Assembly: GCA_937998875.1 (NCBI GenBank)
Contig: CALLBO010000063.1
Span: 1-64,000 of the forward strand
DNA: 64,000 nucleotides
Source: an uncultured Granulosicoccaceae bacterium
GTDB lineage: Bacteria; Pseudomonadota; Gammaproteobacteria; Granulosicoccales; Granulosicoccaceae
Reading direction: 5' to 3'
Positions 48,568 to 56,550 of the stretch are shown here, piece after piece (positions within the stretch are counted from its first letter, which is position 1; every line of letters starts with the position of its first letter). The translations under genes were made by a program, and so were the position numbers. A model generated the notes under the pieces. That model ran no database searches. It was not told the DNA's origin and worked only from the letters and a program-made list of their open reading frames with translations.

Positions 48568-49785
48568 TTGAGACATTTCACCGAATACCCACCACTGACG
48601 CTCTACATTCACTTTCCGTGGTGTGTTAAGAAGTGCCCTTACTGCGATTTCAACTCGCATGCAGTAAAGGACGACATTCCGGAATCGCAGTACATCGATT
48701 CACTGATCGCAGACCTCGAGCAGCATGCGCCGGATATCTGGAGTCGATCGGTCGAGTCGGTGTTTATCGGTGGTGGTACGCCAAGCTTAATTTCCAGTGA
48801 AGGCATAGATCGGCTGATGGGCCAGGTGCGCGCGCTCACCAAACTTGAACCGCGTGCTGAAATCACCCTGGAGGCGAATCCCGGTACAGTTGAACAACAG
48901 CGCTTCAGTGAATATCGGGTCAACATCAACCGACTTTCAATCGGTATTCAAAGCTTTAACGATAAACACCTGCATTCTCTTGGACGAATTCATGGAGCAG
49001 AGGAGGCCATTGCTGCCTGTGAGACTGCAATTACTGCAGGCTTTGACAACTTCAACATTGATCTGATGCATGGCCTGCCCAATCAAACAGTTGACGAAGC
49101 CATTGATGACGTGGCTCAGGCTATTAGTTTAAAGCCTGCACATTTGTCCTACTATCAACTCACTCTGGAACCAAATACCTTATTCGCTGCCAACCCGCCG
49201 ACACTGCCGGACGAGCAAACGCTCGATAAAATTCAGGAGCTTGGCAAAGCCAGAATCTTTGATGCAGGGTTTAAACAATACGAGGTGTCGGCTTATGCGC
49301 GAGACGACCAGCGCTGCCAACATAACCTGAACTACTGGTTGTTTGGCGACTATCTGGGCATTGGTGCAGGTGCCCATTCAAAGCTGAGCTTTCCGGCACA
49401 TAACTCAATAGTGCGACACAGCAAAGCCCGTCATCCGGCAGACTATATAAAAACTGCTTCAACGCCGGACAGAATCAGAGGCGAAATACAAGTGTCTGAG
49501 ATTGAAGCACGGCTTGAATTTATGATGAATGCGTTGCGGTTAAACGGTGGTTTCAGTGTGCAGGAGTTTGAAGGTCGCACCGGAGAGTCCATCGCGTCAG
49601 TTCGTCGCCTCGTTGATCAGGCGCAGCAGGATGGATTGATCGAGCGAGATCTGCAACAGATTAAAACCACGGATCTCGGCGCTCGCCATCTCGATACGCT
49701 GCTACAACGATTCATGCCTGAAGTGCTAAGTGAGAATACAAAGCCCGGTTTGACCGATACTGTCATTCCAATTATCGGTTTGTAG
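48568..49785 (+). CDS. hemW: HemW, radical-SAM heme chaperone
   Basis: HemW (formerly annotated as an oxygen-independent coproporphyrinogen oxidase) binds heme and a [4Fe-4S] cluster. The 405 residues have LYIHFPWCVKKCPYCDFNSHA, with the CxxxCxxC motif at ~19-26. GGGTPSLIS, EANPGTVE and RLSIGIQSFN follow. The absence of the extra residue pattern of true HemN supports HemW. The start is TTG at 48568 with no good Shine-Dalgarno. It follows rdgB by 34 bp. Confidence 0.93.
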   Translation: MRHFTEYPPLTLYIHFPWCVKKCPYCDFNSHAVKDDIPESQYIDSLIADLEQHAPDIWSRSVESVFIGGGTPSLISSEGIDRLMGQVRALTKLEPRAEITLEANPGTVEQQRFSEYRVNINRLSIGIQSFNDKHLHSLGRIHGAEEAIAACETAITAGFDNFNIDLMHGLPNQTVDEAIDDVAQAISLKPAHLSYYQLTLEPNTLFAANPPTLPDEQTLDKIQELGKARIFDAGFKQYEVSAYARDDQRCQHNLNYWLFGDYLGIGAGAHSKLSFPAHNSIVRHSKARHPADYIKTASTPDRIRGEIQVSEIEARLEFMMNALRLNGGFSVQEFEGRTGESIASVRRLVDQAQQDGLIERDLQQIKTTDLGARHLDTLLQRFMPEVLSENTKPGLTDTVIPIIGL

Positions 49786-49807
49786 CTAACGGCGAACAAA
49801 CAGCAGC

Positions 49808-51016
49808 CTAAAAGTAAGGTAGGTAAGGAGATTCCTGTGGCTGTAGGTGCAGGGCATCGCCCGGGTAGGGATTATTCAATGCAACTTCTTCATTCAACTC
49901 AATACCGAGACCAGGCTCTGTCGGTGGCAGTATGTAGCCGTCCTGCCAGTTGATGGGAGAGATTAACAACTCATTGTGAAAGCCCGTCCAGTCCTCAATG
50001 CTTTCAAGGATCAAAAAGTTTGGACAACAGGCAGCAAGATGGATATTTGCGACACCTTCAACCGGACCGCAGTATAGGTGCGGTGCAATCTGCGCGTAGT
50101 TTGCCTCGGCTAGGGCCGCGATTTTTTTTGCTTCAAGAATGCCACCAACGCGTCCGAGGGCGGGCTGGAGTATTGACGCGGCCTGTAACTCGAGCAGTCG
50201 GGCAAACTCGTACTTGGTGGTGAGGCGTTCCCCTGTTGCAATCGGAATAGTGGTTTGTTTTGCCACGCGCGCCATTTCTTCAGGGCGTTCCGGCGGCACA
50301 GGTTCTTCAAACCACAGTGGATCAGAGGATTCGAGCACGGCTGCCATGCGAATTGCACCCGCGGTTGTGAACTGACCATGGGTACCGAAAAGCAAGTCTG
50401 CTTCGGTGCCAACCGCTTCGCGCAGGGTTTTAACAAAACGTTCACTGCGCTGAATGGACTCAAGATCCGGCATGTGTGGATCGAAGTTCGTATAAGCACC
50501 GGCCGGGTCAAACTTGATGGCGGTGAATCCTTGTTTAACATACTCAACAGCGCGGGCTGCTGCGACATCAGGATCACTGTACACCGGATGTGCTTCGTTA
50601 GCGCTGATATTATCCGGTGGGTAAATGTAAGTATAAGTGCGAACTTTTTCGTTAACGCAACCCCCGAGCAGAGCGTATACCGGCTTACCGGTTGCTTTGC
50701 CGATAATATCCCACAGGGCGGTTTCTAGCCCGCTGAGTACGCCGAGTAAAGAAATATCGGGTCGCATTGAATAACCGCGACCGTATACATTGCGCCATAG
50801 CGTCTCTATTTGAAACGGATCTGTATTTTCAACGTGTGCCGCGAAGACGTCATCAATCATATGCTTCACGACTGATGGTGCGAAGGTAGCGTTATAGACT
50901 TCACCGATACCAGTGATGCCGTCGTCCGTCGTTAGCTTTACGAATATAAAGTAACGGCCACCTTTGTGCGGTGGTGGGTTGCCGACGATAAACGTTTCCA
51001 GATCTTTAACTAACAT
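49808..51016 (-). CDS. Mandelate racemase/muconate lactonizing (enolase superfamily) enzyme
   Basis: The 402-residue protein has the enolase-superfamily capping domain (~1-125) and a modified TIM barrel. Barrel residues visible are KFDP (~167), EE in WFEEPVPPE, E in ATGERLTTKYEF and H in APHLYCGP. At the usual first metal-ligand position, where D-galactonate dehydratase has DFH, this protein has GTHGQ. It is therefore a divergent subgroup, probably an acid-sugar dehydratase, cycloisomerase or epimerase. I cannot name the substrate. It is a single gene that converges with hemW. Confidence 0.82.
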   Translation of the reverse strand: MLVKDLETFIVGNPPPHKGGRYFIFVKLTTDDGITGIGEVYNATFAPSVVKHMIDDVFAAHVENTDPFQIETLWRNVYGRGYSMRPDISLLGVLSGLETALWDIIGKATGKPVYALLGGCVNEKVRTYTYIYPPDNISANEAHPVYSDPDVAAARAVEYVKQGFTAIKFDPAGAYTNFDPHMPDLESIQRSERFVKTLREAVGTEADLLFGTHGQFTTAGAIRMAAVLESSDPLWFEEPVPPERPEEMARVAKQTTIPIATGERLTTKYEFARLLELQAASILQPALGRVGGILEAKKIAALAEANYAQIAPHLYCGPVEGVANIHLAACCPNFLILESIEDWTGFHNELLISPINWQDGYILPPTEPGLGIELNEEVALNNPYPGDALHLQPQESPYLPYF

Positions 51017-51143
51017 GACTGGCCTGGATCATTATTAAAGTACCGAATGAGGTGCGGGGAGTTTAGCCCGAATCACTCCTGAAATCGACGGCATCCCGCA
51101 TGATTCCTGGTTCCACGGCAAAAATTTTCTCGTGTAATGTCGG

Positions 51144-51179
51144 TAAGCCATGCCTGTAAATTAAGCCATGCCTGTAAAT
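51144..51179. repeat. 18-bp perfect tandem repeat
   Basis: TAAGCCATGCCTGTAAAT occurs twice in direct tandem in the 238-bp gap between the SCO gene and the enolase-superfamily gene. No further copies were noticed. Confidence 0.85.
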
Positions 51180-51254
51180 CAAGAGACGCGAGAAGAAAAT
51201 GCTCTGTGAAATCAATTCTCTGCGCTAGCTATGGCGTTGCATGAATAATTCGGG

Positions 51255-51872
51255 CTAGCGCGATTGGTAGTGCGCCACCAGCAGGCGAAAATCTTTTGCC
51301 AGTGTATCGGCGGTTTGCGGGGGAGTGAAAACAGCCTGTACAGCAGCGTCGGGGTTAATCAGAATTACGGTTGAAGAGTGATCAACGAGATAGTTCGGAT
51401 CACTTCGATCGTCAGGTAGTGCGTACACCGCGCTGACCTGATCGGCAAATTTTCTTATTTCATCCGGTGAGCCTGTAGCACCGGTAAAGTCATCATTAAA
51501 GAATTTCACATATTCTTTCAGGTGTTCCGGTGTATCTCGTTCAGGGTCAACTGAAACCAGTAACGTAGCAGGCGGTGTATCGCTATCTTCCGTTAACAGT
51601 GCATGGGTTTGGTTAAGCGTTGTCAGTGTCATTGGACAGTAGTCAGGACAAAAGGTGTAACCGACATAGATAAACGTCCACTTATCTTGGAAATGGCTTT
51701 CTGTAAGTGGCTCATTGTTGTGATCAATCAGTTTCACGTCACGCAGGAGTGCAGGCTCGGGAAAGGAGAAGCCAGTCAGTTCACTCAGGTCCGGTGCGTT
51801 TTGACGTAAGCCGAAAAACACACCGGCTACAAGCGCTATAACCGCGATCAATATGAGAGTGGGTTTATTCAA
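51255..51872 (-). CDS. SCO1/SenC family copper chaperone
   Basis: The 205-residue protein has an N-terminal membrane anchor (~4-22) and a thioredoxin-like fold. The copper-binding CxxxC (TFCPDYCPMTL) is present and the distal His lies in LVDHSSTVILINPD. SCO proteins load copper into the CuA site of cytochrome oxidase. It lies 67 bp after the PCuAC gene in a three-gene copper run. Confidence 0.94.
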   Translation of the reverse strand: MNKPTLILIAVIALVAGVFFGLRQNAPDLSELTGFSFPEPALLRDVKLIDHNNEPLTESHFQDKWTFIYVGYTFCPDYCPMTLTTLNQTHALLTEDSDTPPATLLVSVDPERDTPEHLKEYVKFFNDDFTGATGSPDEIRKFADQVSAVYALPDDRSDPNYLVDHSSTVILINPDAAVQAVFTPPQTADTLAKDFRLLVAHYQSR

Positions 51873-51939
51873 AGTATGAGCCGGCGTGATTGGTTACTGT
51901 GAGTGGTCGTGCTTATGTGCAACTACTGAGTCTTATAGG

Positions 51940-52425
51940 CTAGTGCTTCATGCCCGAATGTTCCGTGCCATCATGATCCATTGTGTTGTTGGCGGATGGC
52001 GGTTCCTTACGAACAGGTACCTGAAGATTTTGAGTCTGGCCGTTGTCAAACGTGAGCTCCACACTGACCAGTTCGCCTTGTTTGAGTTGATCCTGCAGGT
52101 TGAATACCATGATGTGATCACCATGTGGCTTGAGTTGTGCCTGACCGCCTGCGGGTACCACTATTGAGACGACCTGCTGCATTTTCATCATGCCGTCGTT
52201 GTTTATATGGGTATGCAGTTCAACCCGTTCTGAAATATTTGCAGTCGCTGCAGTCAGGCTGATGTCTGCCCCTGAGTGATTCATTACTGTGAGATAGATT
52301 GCAGTGGTTTTACTGCCCGGTGGGGTAGCCCTTGCCCAGGCACTTTCTTCAGAGATCATGATGCCTTCTGAAGCACTGGTGAGGCTGCCAAACAGTAGGA
52401 GGGTGAGGGCGAAAAAAAGTTTCAT
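51940..52425 (-). CDS. PCu(A)C periplasmic copper chaperone
   Basis: The ATG at 52425 gives 161 residues with a Sec signal (MKLFFALTLLLFGSLTSA). The copper site H-x-M-type pattern is visible as ELHTHINNDGMMKM with HGDHIMVF ~22 residues later. The C-terminus adds Met/His-rich residues (MDHDGTEHSGMKH), likely an extra copper-binding tail. PCuAC delivers Cu(I) to SCO or directly to CuA/CuB centres. It lies between the MFS and SCO genes. Confidence 0.93.
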   Translation of the reverse strand: MKLFFALTLLLFGSLTSASEGIMISEESAWARATPPGSKTTAIYLTVMNHSGADISLTAATANISERVELHTHINNDGMMKMQQVVSIVVPAGGQAQLKPHGDHIMVFNLQDQLKQGELVSVELTFDNGQTQNLQVPVRKEPPSANNTMDHDGTEHSGMKH

Positions 52426-52464
52426 AGTGGTCAAACGATATTTTTGGGGAATTGATTGCAACAA

Positions 52465-53649
52465 CTACGTGGCTGCTTGCGGATGGGATTTGTTATTTGA
52501 ATTTGCAAGCCACCACGCGCTATAGGCACACACTAGTATAAACGGAATAACGCAGAGATTGACAATGCTCCAGCCGAGGTGATGGTGCAGTACACCTGAG
52601 GATAGTGCCGTCACTGAAACGGTGCTGAATACAATAAAGTCATTGGCCGCCTGGGTACGACTTTTTTCGGTTTCGGCATAGCACTCAGTGAGTAGAGTGG
52701 TACCGCCAACAAACAGGAAGTTCCAACCAAGGCCTAAAAGTATCAGCGCTATCGCGAAGTGCCAGACTGATTGACCGAGCAGGTTGAGTATGACGCACAA
52801 CAGGCACAGCAAGGCACCGGTGAAAAGTATTTTGCCGATACCGAATCGATTGATCAGGTTTCCGGTCACAAAGGAGGGAGCGAACATTGCGACAACGTGC
52901 CATTGAATTACAAATGCCGTATCGTCGAGACCCAGATGACTGGCATGCATAGCCAATGGTGTTGCAGTCATCACCAGATTCATGGTGGCATAACCGAGGG
53001 TGGCGCAAAGGCAGGCAACGATAAACGTCGGCTGTTTAACAATGGCACTTATCGGTCGGCCGGTGTTTCCGTCAGAGGGCTTAGGTGTTGGTGGAGGCAA
53101 GTCCATAAAACTGATGGTCATTAAAGACAGCATATAAACACCGATTACCACCACGAACGCACCGGCATAGATGGAAATATCCAGCAGGTTCTGGCTCCAG
53201 CGGGCAAGGTTAGGGCCGATAAATGCGGCGACAACTCCACCGGCCATCACCCATGAAATGGCAACGTTCTTTTTTTCAGCCGTTACAATTTCTGGTGCGG
53301 TAAAGCGGTAGTAATTTCCGAAAGCGTTAAAGCAGCCAAAGCACGCTGTGGCGAGACAGAAAATTGCCAGTGAGTGCTGATAAATTGCTGTTAACGCGAG
53401 ACATGCGCCGGTTATACCGACCAGTGTGGCGAACACAAACCCGCGTCGGCGCCCCCATTTCCCCATGGCCAGCGATGCGGGAACGCTGCAACTCATGACA
53501 GCAATAAATTGAACTGCCAGCGGCAGGGTTGCCAGTGCCTTGTTTTCAGCCAGCTCCAGTCCGATGAGCGCGGAGACTGTGATCAGCAATGTAGAGCAGA
53601 TGAACAGATACGCCTGACAGGCTGTCAGCAGATAGATAGTGCGCGGCAA
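52465..53649 (-). CDS. MFS transporter, possibly CcoA-like copper importer
   Basis: The 394-residue protein has twelve predicted membrane helices and an MFS loop (MGKWGRRRGFV). The central part holds MTATPLAMHASH and an H-x3-M element (WHVVAM). Methionine/histidine motifs in these helices characterise CcoA-type copper importers that feed cytochrome oxidase assembly. The neighbouring PCuAC and SCO genes support a copper role. The family assignment from motifs alone is tentative. The start is TTG. Confidence 0.72.
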   Translation of the reverse strand: MPRTIYLLTACQAYLFICSTLLITVSALIGLELAENKALATLPLAVQFIAVMSCSVPASLAMGKWGRRRGFVFATLVGITGACLALTAIYQHSLAIFCLATACFGCFNAFGNYYRFTAPEIVTAEKKNVAISWVMAGGVVAAFIGPNLARWSQNLLDISIYAGAFVVVIGVYMLSLMTISFMDLPPPTPKPSDGNTGRPISAIVKQPTFIVACLCATLGYATMNLVMTATPLAMHASHLGLDDTAFVIQWHVVAMFAPSFVTGNLINRFGIGKILFTGALLCLLCVILNLLGQSVWHFAIALILLGLGWNFLFVGGTTLLTECYAETEKSRTQAANDFIVFSTVSVTALSSGVLHHHLGWSIVNLCVIPFILVCAYSAWWLANSNNKSHPQAAT

Positions 53650-53824
53650 GATGAAGCCCCAGTGTCGAAATTGGAGAGACGTCGAAATCAGGGAGACGTC
53701 AAACAGAGAGACGACATCGAAACTGCATCAACAGAGGCATGGGCGGGTGCGCTACAGGTTACAGATGTCTGCAGATACCCTAACCCAGACCACGGGAATG
53801 GTCGAGTGCTATTGATCGAGGTTG

Positions 53825-53846
53825 GGTCGGGCCTCGCAGCCCGACC
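53825..53846. other. Strong GC-rich hairpin between the TSP3 lipoprotein and MFS genes
   Basis: A perfect 8-bp stem GGTCGGGC/GCCCGACC closes a 6-nt loop 16 bp past the lipoprotein stop. It has no strong T tract, so it may be a Rho-assisted or RNA-stabilising 3' end structure. Confidence 0.5.
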
Positions 53847-53861
53847 TGACGTACCAGTGTT

Positions 53862-54353
53862 CTAGTCGTTCCAGACTGTGGTGTTCTGCTCTTCTGCCAC
53901 GGTGCAGAAATCTTCCGTTTCCATAGAAGTAAAGCGCACGATAGTCGCGATGTCTTCAAACCAGTGCTCTGTGACGATCAGCGGAATTCGCTCTGAGAAC
54001 TCAGGATAATCGCGGGTCGCTGTGGGTGTGCCATATCGCTCACGAGCCGAGATGAATTCTGCGCTGCACGGGTGATTGTATTCATGTGCGTCAGAGACCA
54101 TGTCACCGTCGCTGTCCAGATCCAGGTAGTTGGGTACCCCATCGCCATCGATGTCATCGTAACCCTCGGCGTCATTGGAGACTCCATCCCCGTCAGTATC
54201 GGAAGGCGAGTCATCCGATTGAATCAGGCCTACAGTAGCGCCAATGACCGGTTGAGACTCAAGTGGTTCCTCATTACTCGTGCCGCTTCCGCCACAAGCG
54301 CCCAGTGCCAGCGCCAGGCAGGCAACCAGCGTCAGTTTATGTGTTATGTGCAT
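53862..54353 (-). CDS. Lipoprotein with thrombospondin type 3-like Ca2+-binding repeats
   Basis: The 163-residue protein has a lipobox LALGAC (C20). Residues ~50-95 carry Asp/Gly repeats (DTDGDGVSND, DIDGDGVPN, DLDSDGDMVSD) of the thrombospondin type 3 kind that bind calcium. The C-terminal ~70 residues are unrecognised. I infer a surface or periplasmic calcium-binding protein. The start is ATG. Confidence 0.75.
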   Translation of the reverse strand: MHITHKLTLVACLALALGACGGSGTSNEEPLESQPVIGATVGLIQSDDSPSDTDGDGVSNDAEGYDDIDGDGVPNYLDLDSDGDMVSDAHEYNHPCSAEFISARERYGTPTATRDYPEFSERIPLIVTEHWFEDIATIVRFTSMETEDFCTVAEEQNTTVWND

Positions 54354-55035
54354 TTTTTAATTCTCCGCAACGGATTGTTCCTACAACCAATTTGTTAACG
54401 GCAGCCAGGAGGGAAATCGAAGTTACAGATAGTTACGGCCTCAGTTATTGCAACTGAGGGGAGCAGGGGACACGTGTAGCGTGCGATCCGTGCTCTCGGA
54501 GTCGGCCCGAGAACAAAACCTAAGCATTTTATTTTGGTTTTGTGAGTTTGTTTTAAAAATTAGAAATTCGATTGTTATGAAAAATAGTAATCGAATAAGG
54601 GGAGCACCTATAGAACAGGTGAATGGCCGGTTAGTCAATTAGGCTATGTATTTATCAAGCTCATTCGGAGAATATGTTCAAGCATTACCGCCGTTATTGT
54701 TGACAATTTGCTTATTTGGGGTGATTTTTTGAACGCATAGTTGGTAGTTTTATTATGCTGTTTGTGTTGATTTGTCCTATATATATGGGGGTTTAGTGGA
54801 TTTCAGGAGTGGAAAAATAATTGCATTCTAACCTCGTATTGCAATTATACTGAAGTTGACACGAAACGCCGTGTGCGACTCGTGAGTGCCTGTTTTGCAG
54901 TTAAGATTCAGATTGATTTGTTCAATTACTGCAAGTGAATTTGCAGCTTGCACAGGGAGCGGGATTATTCACTTTTGAACTTGTTCAATACTTTTTTGTC
55001 ACGAGCCAGTGACGTAGATGATAAAGAGGTCCCCA
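54354..55035. other. Long AT-rich intergenic region, including the leader of the csp-like gene
   Basis: No gene is recognisable. A TTGCAT (54821-54826) and TATACT (54846-54851) pair with a 19-bp spacer might be the csp promoter, leaving a leader of ~180 nt, similar to the long 5' UTRs of cold-shock mRNAs. A TTGACA at 54700-54705 lacks a good -10. The stretch 54640-54860 is distinctly AT-rich compared with the genes. Confidence 0.4.
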
Positions 55036-55353
55036 GTGAGTGATAGAAAACAAGGAACCGTTAAATGGTTCAATACTGAAAAAGGTTATGGTTTTATTCT
55101 GAACCCAGAAGGTGAAGATGTATTTGTCCACTACCGTTCGATCCAGGCTGAAGGATTTAAAAACCTTCGAGAAGGTCAGGAGGTGTCCTTTCTTCAGATA
55201 AAGAGTGAGAAAGGTTGGCAGGCGGCAGAGGTACAGGTAGCAGATGGTGACTTTGTAGATGAACACCAGGAAGACCAGCAGCCAGACCAGCAGCCAGACC
55301 AGCAGCAAGATCAGCAGGATGTTGATCTCGGTTTTAATACAGAAGCCGGGTAG
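55036..55353 (+). CDS. Cold-shock domain protein with Gln/Asp-rich tail
   Basis: The cold-shock domain occupies the first ~70 residues ([15 protein letters not shown] with RNP1, VFVHYRSI with RNP2) and binds single-stranded RNA/DNA. I chose GTG 55036, which has GAGGT 5 nt upstream and gives [12 protein letters not shown], the usual CspA spacing. An ATG at 55018 would add six residues. The tail beyond residue ~75 is made of DQQP-type repeats encoded by 12-bp tandem repeats, not seen in ordinary CspA. Confidence 0.87.
   Translation: MSDRKQGTVKWFNTEKGYGFILNPEGEDVFVHYRSIQAEGFKNLREGQEVSFLQIKSEKGWQAAEVQVADGDFVDEHQEDQQPDQQPDQQQDQQDVDLGFNTEAG
55273..55317 (+). repeat. 12-bp tandem repeats in the csp-like tail
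   Basis: GACCAGCAGCCA occurs twice in tandem, then a variant GACCAGCAGCAA and a partial GATCAGCAG. It is in frame and encodes Asp-Gln-Gln-Pro/Gln, so copy-number changes would keep the reading frame. Confidence 0.85.
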
Positions 55354-55885
55354 TATTCTGTAACCATCCCCTTAGATCTACACCACCACCCTTATCGGTA
55401 GTGATGTTGTGGTATGGCAACAAAGTAACTCAACAGCCTGAAGACTGAGCGTTCGATCAGTCGTACGGGTCGAGCAAATACGCAATCTCGTCGCAATCGT
55501 CTCCTGGCACTACAAATACAACACCGGTGTCTACAGCTTCTGAGCGAACAGTGGCTTTGCTCCCGTTTGCCGGCCGGACAAATCTGGATTGGTATTGCTC
55601 ACTCGGGTGGTGTCCACGGCGATTCACTCAAATGGCGTCGCATCCTCGTATTGAAATCCCGCGCTAGCTGTTGTTTTCTGTCGTGGACCAGTCAAAATGG
55701 CGGCTGCCCATATTTTTGTGCCTGGTCACAGGAAACCGGAGTTGAGGAATCTGTCCGGGAATTCTGCGTCATGGCGCTTGCCAGTGTTGAACTTCTATCA
55801 CGCTAATCACATCCGTCGCTGGTATAACATAGCGGTGAAGAGAGAGCCGTGCGTCCGCGGCACCAGACTATACGGGACACCGGAT
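55354..55885. other. Intergenic region before the trypsin-like protease
   Basis: I see no gene with recognisable protein features in 532 bp and no clear repeat, tRNA or strong terminator. It separates the csp-like gene from the protease gene, which starts at 55886. Confidence 0.4.
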
Positions 55886-56518
55886 ATGAACAAGACGTTG
55901 ATTGCTGTTTTAGCAGGTGTGTTGCTGGCACCAGCGGCTCATGCAGACAATTGTGGCTGGCCTGCGCAAAAAGCGCTCGAGTCAGTAGTCCGTGTGACCA
56001 GCGAGGACGGTAGCCATGCCAGTGGTGTTGTCGTCGGGCCCAATCGGGTCTTGACTGCCGCACATGCGATCGATGAGTCTTATCAGGCCTTCATCAGAAT
56101 TGAGGAGACGTTGTATCCGGCATTTGTCGCATCTATCGATCGCTCCAAAGATCTCGCGATTCTTGAAGTGTCTGCACTTGATGTTGAACCGATTCAGATA
56201 GGCGACAGCGATCTTAGTAACAGCGCCAAAGTGTGGGCGGTAGGATTTCCTCGCGCCGAGTCAAAAACCACATCATCCGGTAGTTTTAAGATTAAGGCAG
56301 CAACCGATGGTGCCTTACACACCACCGCACCGATCGACTCGGGTCAATCCGGAGGCGGCTTAATCACTTGTGAGCAAGGTCAACACGTACTCGCTGGTAT
56401 GTTGCGTGGCTTTGCAGCCTACGTGAATGGCGATGAGTACGTGAAAATTAAAAACCACTCTGTGTCAGTGGCAAGCGCAGACATTCGCCACTTCATCAGT
56501 GAATTGGCAACACAGTGA
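55886..56518 (+). CDS. Secreted trypsin-like (S1) serine protease, single domain
   Basis: The 210-residue protein starts with a signal peptide (MNKTLIAVLAGVLLAPAAHA). The S1 fold has the triad His (VLTAAHAID), Asp (SKDLAILEV) and Ser (SGQSGGGLI). Compared with HtrA it lacks any PDZ domain. The Ser loop reads GQSGGG rather than GNSGG or GDSGG. The longer reading from 55697 has no signal peptide at its start, so the ATG at 55886 is preferred. I infer a periplasmic or secreted protease; its substrate is unknown. Confidence 0.85.
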   Translation: MNKTLIAVLAGVLLAPAAHADNCGWPAQKALESVVRVTSEDGSHASGVVVGPNRVLTAAHAIDESYQAFIRIEETLYPAFVASIDRSKDLAILEVSALDVEPIQIGDSDLSNSAKVWAVGFPRAESKTTSSGSFKIKAATDGALHTTAPIDSGQSGGGLITCEQGQHVLAGMLRGFAAYVNGDEYVKIKNHSVSVASADIRHFISELATQ

Positions 56519-56550
56519 TTGTTGGCAGCTGCCCGGGTAGTTAACCCTAG

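Noticed and set aside
53509-53865. 118-residue plus-strand frame between the MFS and lipoprotein genes
   Set aside because: It overlaps the start of the MFS gene antisense and has no family features.
55273-55317. CAG-rich repeats as a possible CRISPR array
   Set aside because: The 12-bp units are contiguous, without spacers, and are in frame with the csp-like gene.
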